A stretch of 64,000 nt of DNA. Origin: Zobellia barbeyronii (GTDB lineage: Bacteria; Bacteroidota; Bacteroidia; Flavobacteriales; Flavobacteriaceae). Position numbers and translations under genes: made by a program. Numbering within the stretch: the first letter of the stretch is position 1; each line of letters begins with the position of its first letter. A model generated the notes under the pieces. That model worked only from the letters and a program-made list of their open reading frames with translations, was not told the DNA's origin and searched no databases. Of this stretch, positions 18,029-26,414 are shown piece by piece. Where the stretch lies: positions 43,915 through 107,914 of the forward strand of contig NZ_JACATN010000008.1 in NCBI RefSeq assembly GCF_018603515.1, in the 5' to 3' direction.

Positions 18029-18131
18029 TTTTTGGCTATTCAATACAACGATAGGGAAATGGTTAGTGCGAATAATAATTGCAGTTGTCGCGGTGGGTGC
18101 ATTATTGAAGTATTTGGGTTATATAGAGTGA
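18021..18131 (+). CDS. Possible 36-residue single-helix membrane peptide
   Basis: An ATG at 18021 opens a 36-codon frame: a polar/aromatic start (MDIFWLFNTTIGKW), a hydrophobic helix (LVRIIIAVVAVGALLKYLGY) and a TGA at 18129. Basic residues flank the helix on the N-terminal side, as in small membrane proteins and some type I toxins. It is too short to be certain and competes with the minus-strand gene for the same region. Confidence 0.35.
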   Translation: MDIFWLFNTTIGKWLVRIIIAVVAVGALLKYLGYIE

Positions 18132-18233
18132 ATAGACGAGAAAATCAATTTTACATAGTTTGATCCTAGCGATTGTATCTAACTTGTACTATTCTTTATT
18201 TTACTAATTTGCAATGTTATAAATCTTTATCAA

Positions 18234-18722
18234 ATGCTGAAGTTGATTTTTACTTTGATCTTTTTTCTATACTCAATCAGTATGGTGTCTCAATGGAAAA
18301 TTGATTCTGGCGATAATAAATTTGATGGTCAATATAAGTCGTGCTATGTAATTGGTAAGGGAGGGAGCTTTCCTTTTAACAAACCAACTTTGGTAATAAG
18401 TCGTTTTGGCGAAGGATCACCCAATATCTATCTTACTGATATTGGGTACACAGGTTGCAGCAGAAATACTGTAAGAGTTGCGTTCAATGATGACGAGTCT
18501 ATTTTAATTTGCGATACTCCTACTCCAGATTTAAACAAAGATTCTTTATTTATTAATTCTTTTAGTTACACAAGTATTTTTGACTTTATAGAAATGTTGA
18601 TGAATAAGAAAACTGTCTATATTAGGGTTGTTAATAGTTGTGGTAAGACGGATTATGAATTCTCACTTAGTGGATCATCAAAGGCCATTAATTTTGCCTT
18701 AGGTGATTATCTTTCTGAGTAA
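18234..18722 (+). CDS. Secreted hypothetical protein
   Basis: The 162-residue protein has an N-terminal signal peptide (MLKLIFTLIFFLYSISMVSQ). A small mature beta-rich domain has three cysteines (Cys57, Cys74 and Cys91 region, plus one near 136) that could form disulfides outside the cytoplasm. No family is recognised. It is the first of a run of exported cargo products on the plus strand of the element. Confidence 0.7.
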   Translation: MLKLIFTLIFFLYSISMVSQWKIDSGDNKFDGQYKSCYVIGKGGSFPFNKPTLVISRFGEGSPNIYLTDIGYTGCSRNTVRVAFNDDESILICDTPTPDLNKDSLFINSFSYTSIFDFIEMLMNKKTVYIRVVNSCGKTDYEFSLSGSSKAINFALGDYLSE

Positions 18723-18831
18723 GAAAAGGATTTTTAGCATAGTTAATAGTTCTGCTTTTCAAAGTATCTACAAACTGGGCATTCGTGAAAGTAATATTAT
18801 ACTTTTCATGGTCAGACTACAACAACCGTTC

Positions 18832-18861
18832 TTTACGATAGCACTATATGAAAATGAAAAA
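18832..18861 (+). repeat. Left copy of a 30-bp repeat flanking surface-protein cargo
   Basis: The 30 bases match 21829-21858 at 28 positions (core ACTATATGAAAATGAAAAA). The two copies flank a 2,967-bp block holding three exported-protein genes. This could mark a cargo exchange. Confidence 0.7.
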
Positions 18862-19002
18862 TTTAGAAGTGTTTGAAATATAGCAGTTAGATTAACTGAG
18901 GATTTAAACCGCAATATTACGGTATTACGCCACATTCTTCACGGCAATTATTGCTCATGAAAAAATAAATAATTTCTTACGTAATATATCGTAATAAAAA
19001 CA

Positions 19003-19010
19003 TATGTTTG
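19003..19010 (+). promoter_or_regulatory. Predicted -7 promoter element of the cargo lipoprotein
   Basis: TATGTTTG matches TAnnTTTG. It overlaps the upstream in-frame ATG at 19004, so translation should start at the ATG at 19052. Confidence 0.5.
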
Positions 19011-19051
19011 TAAGGTTAAATAACTTTTTAATCAAAAAAAACTGTCAAATT

Positions 19052-20308
19052 ATGTCAAAAAAAACATTTTATTTATCCTTTGTATCTATGGTAGTACTAT
19101 TCTCCTGTTCCAAGGAAGAAACATCGATTTCCAAGGAAGAAGCATCGATTACTAACGATAATGTTGCCGTTCTGGATACAAGTATTGAAAGTAGAACTAT
19201 GGGTCTGGCCGTCAATGAGTTTACTGATACTAAACAAATCACAGCCTATGCCGAGTTAGCTAAAGAAGTTCTTTTAATGGCAAAAACTTCAGATTTTAGA
19301 AGTTATGTTTATGAAAATGCACATCAGCTTAGCGAAGCAGGTGATGACTATTTGGTCTATGTAGATGATATGACTAAAAAATTATCTACCTCTTCCAAGT
19401 TCGGTAAATCAACATCTAATATTAAAACCCTGTCGGCTAAAATTAAATCGCTTGACGAAAGTGAAATCCCCATGATATTTTACCCAAGAGCTGAAACCTT
19501 GGAAGATTTAGCCCTATCCAATAAGGGTTTTGACGTTGCTAAGAATATGAACGAACCGATTGTTGTGCTAAAAGGGGCCCACAATGCCGACTACTCGGCC
19601 CCAGGTTATAAGCTTAATGATGAAGGAGAGCTGGAATATGCGTTTGATGTTAACGAAGAATATGCATGGGAAAATGATGTTTATGTTATTGGTGCTGCTG
19701 AATACCTCCCCGAACTTGATAATATTGGCGAAGATCTAATAGATACTAAAGCAGTGCCGCCGTTCACTACTGGAAAGAATGGTGCCTCACTTACGGCAAA
19801 ATCTAAATTTAGAAGGGTAAGCGGAGAGGCAGAGCATGGAGCATGGATTCAAGTTACCGACTTGAACGGAATTGAGTCATGGTTCTCGGGTAAGCTTGAA
19901 TTTAGGCAAGTTGTAGCTGGTACACAAGGATCTGCTGGCACAATAGTAGCGGAGACCAGTTTTGGAAGAGTTAAGCGGAGTAAATTCAAGGATGATAAGT
20001 GGGTAAAATTTAAAGCGTCATTCCTATTTAATTGGAACTTAAATAACCTAGGCGATTATAATGTGGAAAAATGGATAGAAGAAGATGGTGGCCCTTCAGC
20101 TGAAATCTCAATTTCCATACCGGGTAGCGCTTATAAACCTGCTACTAAAACAACTCCTGCTCAACCTGCTATTCCAGGTGGAACCGTTAAAGTAAGTGCT
20201 AAAAAAGACGATGACGATTTAGGTTCCAGAATAGTTCAGTTCTCAGATAATCGTTACAAACGATACGATCTTGGAAAGATGAAATTTATCAGGTATGAAG
20301 GAAACTAA
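19052..20308 (+). CDS. Surface lipoprotein of unknown function
   Basis: The start at 19052 gives a normal lipoprotein signal (MSKKTFYLSFVSMVVLFSC). The next residues, SKEETSISKEEASI, come from a perfectly phased 21-bp tandem duplication (19109-19129, 19130-19150; one mismatch). Acidic residues after a Lys in this position resemble the flavobacterial lipoprotein export signal, so the 418-residue protein is probably on the cell surface. The mature part includes IPMIFYPRAETLEDLALSNK and a beta-rich C-terminal half with tryptophans, possibly a binding domain. No enzyme motif is recognised. Confidence 0.75.
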   Translation: MSKKTFYLSFVSMVVLFSCSKEETSISKEEASITNDNVAVLDTSIESRTMGLAVNEFTDTKQITAYAELAKEVLLMAKTSDFRSYVYENAHQLSEAGDDYLVYVDDMTKKLSTSSKFGKSTSNIKTLSAKIKSLDESEIPMIFYPRAETLEDLALSNKGFDVAKNMNEPIVVLKGAHNADYSAPGYKLNDEGELEYAFDVNEEYAWENDVYVIGAAEYLPELDNIGEDLIDTKAVPPFTTGKNGASLTAKSKFRRVSGEAEHGAWIQVTDLNGIESWFSGKLEFRQVVAGTQGSAGTIVAETSFGRVKRSKFKDDKWVKFKASFLFNWNLNNLGDYNVEKWIEEDGGPSAEISISIPGSAYKPATKTTPAQPAIPGGTVKVSAKKDDDDLGSRIVQFSDNRYKRYDLGKMKFIRYEGN

Positions 20309-20315
20309 ATAGTAA

Positions 20316-20355
20316 TTAAAAGTGTGTGGGTTAACTCACACACTTTTAAATTTTT
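20316..20355 (+). terminator. Rho-independent terminator
   Basis: A 13-bp stem (20316-20328 with 20337-20349) with an eight-base loop is followed by T6. It ends the lipoprotein transcript. Confidence 0.85.
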
Positions 20356-20500
20356 TGTAAAATTCAAGAAGATTGTCCAATATTTTTTGACATAGATTAT
20401 CATTCTAGTATGAATAACGAGTATTTTTAGCCACTTTACCGCATTAAGTACGTAAACCAAATATATTAGCTCAAAAGCTGATGATAATTTATAAGTAATT

Positions 20501-21121
20501 ATGAGAATATGTTTAATTCTAATTCTTGTTCTAGCTCCACAATTCATTCTTCATGGACAGAACGAGCCAAAATCTTACTTGGAGTTTTCATTTGGACTCA
20601 GTAGACATGGAACAGGCGATATTCCTGGGTATCATTTCGGTACTAACTATGGTAAGAAATTTTCAAATAAATTTTATTGGCAATTGGGTTTCGAAGGTAC
20701 CCTGAACGATTCCCCCTACACTCCACTTTTTTATGAACTATCGGATGGCGAAAGGGTTGATGCTACACTGCATACGGTTACTTCCGGTTTTCAGCTTGTC
20801 ACAGGTATTAGATATAATTTTATACAAACAACCAATCAGCGATTCGGTCTTTCTATTCTACCCTTATTTCGATATCAGGCTACCTCGCTTATGGACTTGG
20901 ATTCAATCCTGTACCCAGCAGGGACAGACCTTCCATATCCCGTTCGCAGTAGTATTAGGTTCTCTCCGGCTAGAACTTTTGCAGTAGGAGCGTCGCTTCG
21001 CCTAAACTATAATTTTCAGATTGGAGATAGTTTTTATCTAGGTCTTTTGGGGGCCGTTCAATTTGATTCAAATGGTGATACCATTCCCCATTTTGGCTTA
21101 GTCTTAGGCAAAAGGCTTTAG
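20501..21121 (+). CDS. Putative outer-membrane beta-barrel protein
   Basis: The 206-residue protein has a signal peptide (MRICLILILVLAPQFILHGQ). Amphipathic strands alternate with turns: YLEFSFGLSRHG, FYWQLGFEG, FQLVTGIRYNF, FGLSILPLFRYQ, AVGASLRLNYNF, FYLGLLGAVQF and a terminal FGLVLGKRL. This fits an eight-stranded barrel. No specific family is recognised. It lies between two lipoprotein genes and might partner one of them. Confidence 0.65.
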   Translation: MRICLILILVLAPQFILHGQNEPKSYLEFSFGLSRHGTGDIPGYHFGTNYGKKFSNKFYWQLGFEGTLNDSPYTPLFYELSDGERVDATLHTVTSGFQLVTGIRYNFIQTTNQRFGLSILPLFRYQATSLMDLDSILYPAGTDLPYPVRSSIRFSPARTFAVGASLRLNYNFQIGDSFYLGLLGAVQFDSNGDTIPHFGLVLGKRL

Positions 21122-21275
21122 TCACAGATTCCAATAGAGCACACTCCCCAGTTAATATTGCACAGGCATTGTAATCTTTCAAATAATTCTTAACAACTTA
21201 GAGTTCTTGTCCATTTGTTGTAATCAATAGCTCAAAAAATAAAAATTACATTCGCATTATTTAAAGTAATAATCT

Positions 21276-21647
21276 ATGAAAGCAAAATATTTCGCATTAG
21301 TATTTTTAAGTGTTTGTATCCTAAATTCATGTAAAAAAGAGGAGGATGAAATCTTGGTCCTTGAAGGGACTTGGAGCGGACAATATGCTGGTAATGTCGA
21401 TAGTGGGAATTGGTCAATTCAAATTGATGCAAACAAAACTGCAATTGGAACATTTACTTCTATCCAATCCTCAAATTCATATCAGGTAATTGGCGTTATT
21501 TCCGAAAATGGAGTTTTAAACGCTACAATCGGAACATCTGAAGTAGTTGGAGATTTCAATGGAAATTTAGCAAACGAAATTGGGTCTGGACTTTGGACTA
21601 ATAATAAAGAGGAAGATAGCGGTAGTTGGACCGGAATAAAGTTATAA
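21276..21647 (+). CDS. Small surface lipoprotein
   Basis: This 123-residue lipoprotein has the signal MKAKYFALVFLSVCILNSC. KKEEDE directly after the Cys matches the lysine-plus-acidic export signal of flavobacterial surface lipoproteins. The mature domain is a short beta structure (LEGTWSGQYAGNVDSGNWSI, GSGLWTNNKEEDSGSWTG) of the kind seen in small lipocalin-like folds. Function unknown. Confidence 0.7.
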   Translation: MKAKYFALVFLSVCILNSCKKEEDEILVLEGTWSGQYAGNVDSGNWSIQIDANKTAIGTFTSIQSSNSYQVIGVISENGVLNATIGTSEVVGDFNGNLANEIGSGLWTNNKEEDSGSWTGIKL

Positions 21648-21828
21648 ACATAGACTCAAAATTGTTCACACCTGAAAATTGGGGCAATTTTCTGCAGATG
21701 GAGATTATTCAGACTGAATAAAGATTTTACTATGAGGCTTGCTTACTCGGATGTGTCACTACTGTTTTGTATTTTTTCAAAAAAATGCATTTGTTCACGG
21801 ATAGAGGGATGTAATACGCAAATATTCA

Positions 21829-21858
21829 TTTACGAGAGTACTATATGAAAATGAAAAA
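21829..21858 (+). repeat. Right copy of the 30-bp cargo repeat
   Basis: It differs from 18832-18861 at two positions. It lies just downstream of the last cargo gene and just before the convergent DUF6371-like gene, at the boundary between cargo and replication modules. Confidence 0.7.
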
Positions 21859-21891
21859 ATATTATAGGGGAATGGTTCTATTATTTCAGGT

Positions 21892-23238
21892 TTAACCGTT
21901 ATATAAATCGACTGTAATACCGCATTTTACTTTTAATTCATCGGGGTTGGACTTTTGCAGTTTTTCACTTATATAACTTTTTATTTGTTTTCTAATTTCA
22001 TAGAAGAATACTGCATCGTCCTGCATCAACCACTGCTCTTGGGTGTAATTCTCGCGTGGCGTTCCCCTTCGATTAAGATATTCGTCTTGTACACAAACCA
22101 ACTGGCCGACAAAATCTGATTCGATTTCAGTGGTTTTAAATTCTTTGGTCATTCTGTCTTTTCCGTCGTCCATGCTTTTTGATTTATGCGTTGCGGTGTT
22201 ACAGGGAGGTTGGTTTCTAAAATCCCCCCTGAGCTTTTTCCAATCCAGATTTTCAAGGTAATCAGCAAGATCCTTACCTTGCTTCCTATCGGTCACATTG
22301 GCGAAACGTTCCAACAGATCTGAAACAAAGAAGCAGGTACCCTTAATTTTGGGTTGCATTTCTTTTGCTTTTTTACACCACTGGTCAAATGCAGTACCGT
22401 TTTTCGATAAATCAGGAAAAAGATACACATCCCTACCCTCTAGCACCTTACATCTTTCAAGATTCAAGCTGGTTAAATTGTAAACCGCCAGACAAATCAA
22501 GCCTCTGGGACCTTTTGGAAGGCCAAAGCAAAGCGCAAAATAAACTGCAGTTTTAGGGGCCTCCACCAAAATCACTGGATTGTTCGGGAATTTTTTTAAA
22601 ATATCCGCACCGAATAGACAGGAGAATTTGATATCATTATTTTTATAGTCCATTAACCATTGGGGTATCTGGATGTTATTCTTAACGTGCCGCTTTTCCA
22701 AAATAGAGGGTATGGAATCGGTCGCTATGGTATGATTATTTTTGTCGAAAACTTTCACTTGTACAGCTCTTATTCGACCATTTTCATCAATGAATGGAAA
22801 AGTGACCGCACCTTTACGATATCCCTCCAGTACCGTATCCATATGGTAAAGGGAAATAACTTCTTCAACGTCCTTGGCCTCAAATGGGTAGGGAGTCTTT
22901 GTTAGTAGGTTCTGGATGAAAACATTCTGATCGTAACCTAAAAGAGTGGCATTTAATACGGTTTGGGGTATGTAAGTGGGCTCCGCTTTTATTATTTGTT
23001 TTTGAACTGGACTATTTTTTAAACGTTTCCAATTGTCAGGATGTAACCCCTTCTCCCTTTGCCATATCATTCTTGCATATCCCATAACGTAAGGGCAATT
23101 TTTGTAATTACAACCGTCGGCCCTATCGCATTTTCCGTAAATGTCAGGGAGGTACTTACCTGTAAATTTGTCAATATATAGAACAAAACGTTTTTTTTTG
23201 ACATTGGGGGCACACAAATTTTCTAGTGCTTTTATCAT
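21892..23238 (-). CDS. DUF6371-like, primase-associated (Toprim-like) protein
   Basis: The 448-residue protein begins with a zinc-finger-like segment (RFVLYIDKFTGKYLPDIYGK, with Cys37, Cys43 and Cys48). Near the middle is a Toprim-like section (CLFGADILKKF, PVILVEAPKTAVYFALCFG, DVYLFPDLSKNGTAFDQW) with the acidic residues expected for metal binding. Such proteins accompany primases in Bacteroidota plasmids and integrative elements. It is downstream of the P4-type primase on the same strand, with a 57-bp palindrome between them. It may supply primer synthesis or nicking activity missing from the primase. The role is inferred. Confidence 0.7.
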   Translation of the reverse strand: MIKALENLCAPNVKKKRFVLYIDKFTGKYLPDIYGKCDRADGCNYKNCPYVMGYARMIWQREKGLHPDNWKRLKNSPVQKQIIKAEPTYIPQTVLNATLLGYDQNVFIQNLLTKTPYPFEAKDVEEVISLYHMDTVLEGYRKGAVTFPFIDENGRIRAVQVKVFDKNNHTIATDSIPSILEKRHVKNNIQIPQWLMDYKNNDIKFSCLFGADILKKFPNNPVILVEAPKTAVYFALCFGLPKGPRGLICLAVYNLTSLNLERCKVLEGRDVYLFPDLSKNGTAFDQWCKKAKEMQPKIKGTCFFVSDLLERFANVTDRKQGKDLADYLENLDWKKLRGDFRNQPPCNTATHKSKSMDDGKDRMTKEFKTTEIESDFVGQLVCVQDEYLNRRGTPRENYTQEQWLMQDDAVFFYEIRKQIKSYISEKLQKSNPDELKVKCGITVDLYNG

Positions 23239-23278
23239 AAGAATATCGGTATTCTTCCATAATAAAATGTTTTTTAGA

Positions 23279-23335
23279 GGCTAACTCCACTAACTCTATT
23301 AACTCGATCAGTTATTTTAGTTAGTGGAGTTAGCC
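23279..23335. repeat. Near-perfect 57-bp palindrome made of six phased hexamers (origin or operator candidate)
   Basis: Three TAACTC units start at 23282, 23291 and 23300. Three inverted units (CAGTTA, TAGTTA, GAGTTA) start at 23309, 23318 and 23327. All are nine bases apart and arranged around a central GATC. The outer 17 bases of each side are exact inverse copies. It lies between the primase and DUF6371-like genes. Repeated binding sites near a replication gene suggest an iteron origin, as in P4 satellites, or an operator. Confidence 0.75.
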
Positions 23336-23355
23336 TATGAAACAAACTTTTTTAA

Positions 23356-24900
23356 TTAGTGATTAATGGGACTGTCACTGACGTAGGCCGCCAATTTGTT
23401 ACCCGTTACGTTCTCAACCACAACTCCAAAGCCTTTGAGCCTTTTAATAAAGTTTGTTTTGTTGACAGGTCTAAAACCACCGTCAAGAGAGAACACTCGG
23501 TATACTGAGTAGAGATCTTTTATTAATCGGTAATCGTTGGGGCTGATTTGATAATTGTTTTCGTCAATGAACAGTTTTACACTATCGGACTCATTCTTAT
23601 ATTGTTCAACGGCCTTATTGATAGCATCGGAGTGTGTAAATCGTTTCTGCTCCAGTAATCGGTCCAGCCCTTCTAAAACCCAATTAAATACCCCGGACAG
23701 CTCATTTTCGATTATTTTGGTATGTAATAGCGTATCCATTTCGTGCTCCGGAATGGTAACTTCAAAGTGAATGATTAAAAACCGTCTAAAGTAGGCATTG
23801 GTAATCTCCACATCCCTCGGCAGTTCATTACAATTGAACATCAATTTGGCGTAATGCCCCAATGTAAAAGGTTCGCCATATGGCAATCTGGCTTCCACTG
23901 GTTCTCCGGAGACTAATTGCTTAAAGGTGGCACACTGTAGTTTGCCGTTAATCTCAGTTGCGTAGTTGACTAGTTTGTTCGCAATTTTCGCCCTAAAATA
24001 GCCGTTTTCGTTGGTTAGGCTCTGTAATGAGTAATTGGATATATTCTCAGGCCCGAGTAATGCTTTTACTGTTTCGAACATCACACTTTTTCCATTTGCA
24101 CCGGTTCCGTAAAGTATGAGTGCCTTTTCTTCCTTTAGCTGGTTACTGCCGTTTTTTATAAAGAGATAACCCAAATACTCGGCCAAAACTTTTTGGCGTT
24201 CGATATCCGGCAATACTCGGTTCAAGAACGACTTGAATAACGGAGCTTTTGCCTGGGGATCGTATTTAAATGGCAATTGATATGTGATAAAGTCCCGACG
24301 GTCGAAGGCCCTCAATTGCGTGCCTTTAGTGGTTACTTCAAATGTACCGTTTTGCAGATTTATCAAGACCTTATTAGCCAAGCACAGTTTTGATTCAAAA
24401 TAGGCCGTACCAAGGAATTGTTCGTAAAGGTGTTTCCTGAACTGATAATATCTTGCAGAGAATTTGGGAACTCCCATTCTTTCGGCAGCTTCTCCCAAGA
24501 ACTTATAAAAGGTCTCTTTACAGACTTTATCCCAGTAACATCCATTATACAGGTATATAATATCATGTTGTTTACAGAGTCCCCACTTATTTTTTTCAGC
24601 TATAGCAATCACATTTTCAATGGATAAAACCAAATAATGTTTGTGAGTTAATTTGAAATTATCATCATTATTTCCTTTGGGGTTTGCAATTGTTTCAAAG
24701 TCCAAAGGAATGAATTGTTCAATCAGTTGGTTCAAAATTTCACTGTGTAAAGTGGGTTTGTTATTGGTGAGTTGATGAAAATGTTCTGCAAAAGTTTCTG
24801 GTCTACTTAGGTCAGTAAATTTTGGGTTTAGAGGAATTATATTATCTTTTCCGTTACCTTTACGTTGTCTCGTATACAGGCTGTTATTGTGGTTTTCCAT
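23356..24900 (-). CDS. P4-family primase/SF3 helicase
   Basis: The 514-residue protein carries the helicase superfamily 3 core typical of P4 alpha and D5-like replication proteins: Walker A GTGANGKS (about 265-272), SGEPVEARLPYGEPFTLGH, and LMFNCNELPRDVEITNAYFR containing the motif-C Asn. The D5_N-type region lies before it (YLYNGCYWDKVCKETFYKFL). A C-terminal winged helix is likely (FRPVNKTNFIKRLKGFGVVV). It should unwind and start replication of the excised circle. It starts four bases after the HTH gene ends, indicating one transcript. Confidence 0.9.
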   Translation of the reverse strand: MENHNNSLYTRQRKGNGKDNIIPLNPKFTDLSRPETFAEHFHQLTNNKPTLHSEILNQLIEQFIPLDFETIANPKGNNDDNFKLTHKHYLVLSIENVIAIAEKNKWGLCKQHDIIYLYNGCYWDKVCKETFYKFLGEAAERMGVPKFSARYYQFRKHLYEQFLGTAYFESKLCLANKVLINLQNGTFEVTTKGTQLRAFDRRDFITYQLPFKYDPQAKAPLFKSFLNRVLPDIERQKVLAEYLGYLFIKNGSNQLKEEKALILYGTGANGKSVMFETVKALLGPENISNYSLQSLTNENGYFRAKIANKLVNYATEINGKLQCATFKQLVSGEPVEARLPYGEPFTLGHYAKLMFNCNELPRDVEITNAYFRRFLIIHFEVTIPEHEMDTLLHTKIIENELSGVFNWVLEGLDRLLEQKRFTHSDAINKAVEQYKNESDSVKLFIDENNYQISPNDYRLIKDLYSVYRVFSLDGGFRPVNKTNFIKRLKGFGVVVENVTGNKLAAYVSDSPINH

Positions 24901-24904
24901 GATT

Positions 24905-25243
24905 TCAGCCTTTTTTATTTTTTAGTAAAATAAATTCTGCATCCGCTTCGATTTCCGCATTTGATTGTCTTTTGCCAGCTCGTATCCACTCAATTATTTC
25001 TGATCTAAAAAAGTATAATTTGTTTCCCTTTTTGCTATGTGGGATATCGTTACGATACACATAACCGTAAATTGTGGGGACCCTCTTACCAGTGATGTTT
25101 GAGACTTCATCGACATCAATAGGCGGTTCGGTTGCGTTTACAGGATTAGATTCTAACTTTTGTACTAGGACCTCTAAGTTTTTTAGGCCCTCTTTAATTT
25201 CAGCAACATCTCGTTGCGTTTGGTCAAATGGTATTGTTTCCAT
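24905..25243 (-). CDS. Helix-turn-helix (excisionase-like) protein
   Basis: The 112-residue protein has an N-terminal coiled coil (about 5-35) and an HTH_17/MerR-like domain (about 44-95: DVDEVSNITGKRVPTIYGYV, HSKKGNKLYFFRSEIIEWIR). Such proteins next to integrase and primase genes act as excisionases or replication-control factors. A small inverted repeat directly before its start could be its own operator. Confidence 0.85.
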   Translation of the reverse strand: METIPFDQTQRDVAEIKEGLKNLEVLVQKLESNPVNATEPPIDVDEVSNITGKRVPTIYGYVYRNDIPHSKKGNKLYFFRSEIIEWIRAGKRQSNAEIEADAEFILLKNKKG

Positions 25244-25353
25244 TGCAGTAAATATTTAGATTATACTGCAGAGTTATTTGATTGTTGATTATTTAAAAAG
25301 CGTTATGGGTTTTATGGGCAATTTTATGGTCTATTTGGTTTGTTTTATGGTTT
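25244..25353. promoter_or_regulatory. Control region of the HTH-primase transcript
   Basis: TGCAGTA (25244-25250) and TACTGCA (25264-25270) are inverted copies 13 bases apart, adjacent to the HTH start. The rest holds four TTATGG copies starting at 25303, 25312, 25324 and 25345, spacings that are all multiples of three. Either set may be a binding array. Confidence 0.4.
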
Positions 25354-26349
25354 TTATCTTGAAAATTCTGAGTAGTCGTTGTCGTTAAAACCGTAGAATG
25401 AATCGTTCATAATATCAAAATATTTTTGCTTTATTTTTATTGCATTGTTTTCTTTGTTCTTGTTGTTAAAGTAAAAACTAGAGAATACCTTTCTAAGGTC
25501 TATCTTTTTGAAACGTTTACAATTAAACTCCTGTTTTATAGGTTTTAAATCAATAAACGTTGACTTTACGAAAGTCAAGAGCTGTTCTTCCGTTAAATAA
25601 AATTCACCATTTTTATTCGTCATTTTGGTAAGTACACCAAAATGATTTAAAACTTCTTTGATACTAACCTGTGAAATTAGGTTATTCTGTTTCTTCATCA
25701 GTTTTTTCCTAGCGCCAGATTCTGGGTGGTCGTAATTTCCGTTTGGGCTTAGATTCTTTAGGGCCTCCTTCACATATTTTTTGTCAGCTTTTGAATAAAT
25801 AGAGTTTTCACCTATCCTATAAAAGTCCTTTTTTATAGAATTAAACAGGTTTTTTATTGCATCTAAGGCTGCGTTATCAACAAAATTTATAAGACCTTCT
25901 CGCCTATACCTTGATGAGGTTTCATTAATGTTCGTATAAACGAGGTTTCCTTTAAGATAAAATATGAAATCAGGTTTTGTTAAGTAGGGTGGGTCTGCGG
26001 GAATTGATTTAGAGTATATCTCGTGTGCAATGAGATCGGAAAAAATAATCGTCTCGATTGCAAGCATTTCGGGAATGGAGTAATATTCCTTGTCAAATAT
26101 CGCAATTAAAGGACCTCTTACACTGTTGTAAGTATCTTTGGAAAGATGGTTGCTCTCTATAAAGAGTCGTATCATATCATTTAGTAAATTAACGTCTCCT
26201 ACGCGCTTTATTAAATCACATAGCATCAGTTGACAAGGTATGCCTTCCGGTATTTTTGGATATGACCTATTAAGAATAGAATTTATTAAAGAGGGTATGA
26301 TCTCATTTGGTAACGGGGTATCAATTTGTTTTAAATCGTAAGTTTCCAT
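25354..26349 (-). CDS. Hypothetical protein of the integration module
   Basis: The 331-residue protein is helical and rich in Lys and Asn, with no signal peptide or membrane segment. I do not recognise its family. Visible segments include MLCDLIKRVGDVNLLNDMIR, PDFIFYLKGNLVYTN and a C-terminal FKKIDLRKVFSSFYFNNKNK. It lies between the integrase and HTH genes, a place usually taken by integration or replication accessory proteins. Confidence 0.7.
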   Translation of the reverse strand: METYDLKQIDTPLPNEIIPSLINSILNRSYPKIPEGIPCQLMLCDLIKRVGDVNLLNDMIRLFIESNHLSKDTYNSVRGPLIAIFDKEYYSIPEMLAIETIIFSDLIAHEIYSKSIPADPPYLTKPDFIFYLKGNLVYTNINETSSRYRREGLINFVDNAALDAIKNLFNSIKKDFYRIGENSIYSKADKKYVKEALKNLSPNGNYDHPESGARKKLMKKQNNLISQVSIKEVLNHFGVLTKMTNKNGEFYLTEEQLLTFVKSTFIDLKPIKQEFNCKRFKKIDLRKVFSSFYFNNKNKENNAIKIKQKYFDIMNDSFYGFNDNDYSEFSR

Positions 26350-26414
26350 TTTTAATCTTAATTTCCTAATAATATGGTGTTGGCCGTATTAACTAGCAGA
26401 TAGTTAATTTTCTT

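Larger units (their letters stand above)
18723..19051. other. Intergenic region before the cargo lipoprotein
   Basis: It contains the left copy of a 30-bp near-direct repeat (18832-18861), an inverted repeat TTACG-N8-CGTAA (about 18977-18994) and a TATGTTTG promoter element. There is no supported gene; a 12-codon frame begins inside the repeat and stops at once. Confidence 0.5.

Noticed and set aside
18846..21895. Ribosomal-peptide (bacteriocin) precursor starts inside the 30-bp repeats
   Set aside because: Both repeat copies open with ATGAAAATGAAAAA, but the frames stop after roughly a dozen codons and no modification or export genes are present.
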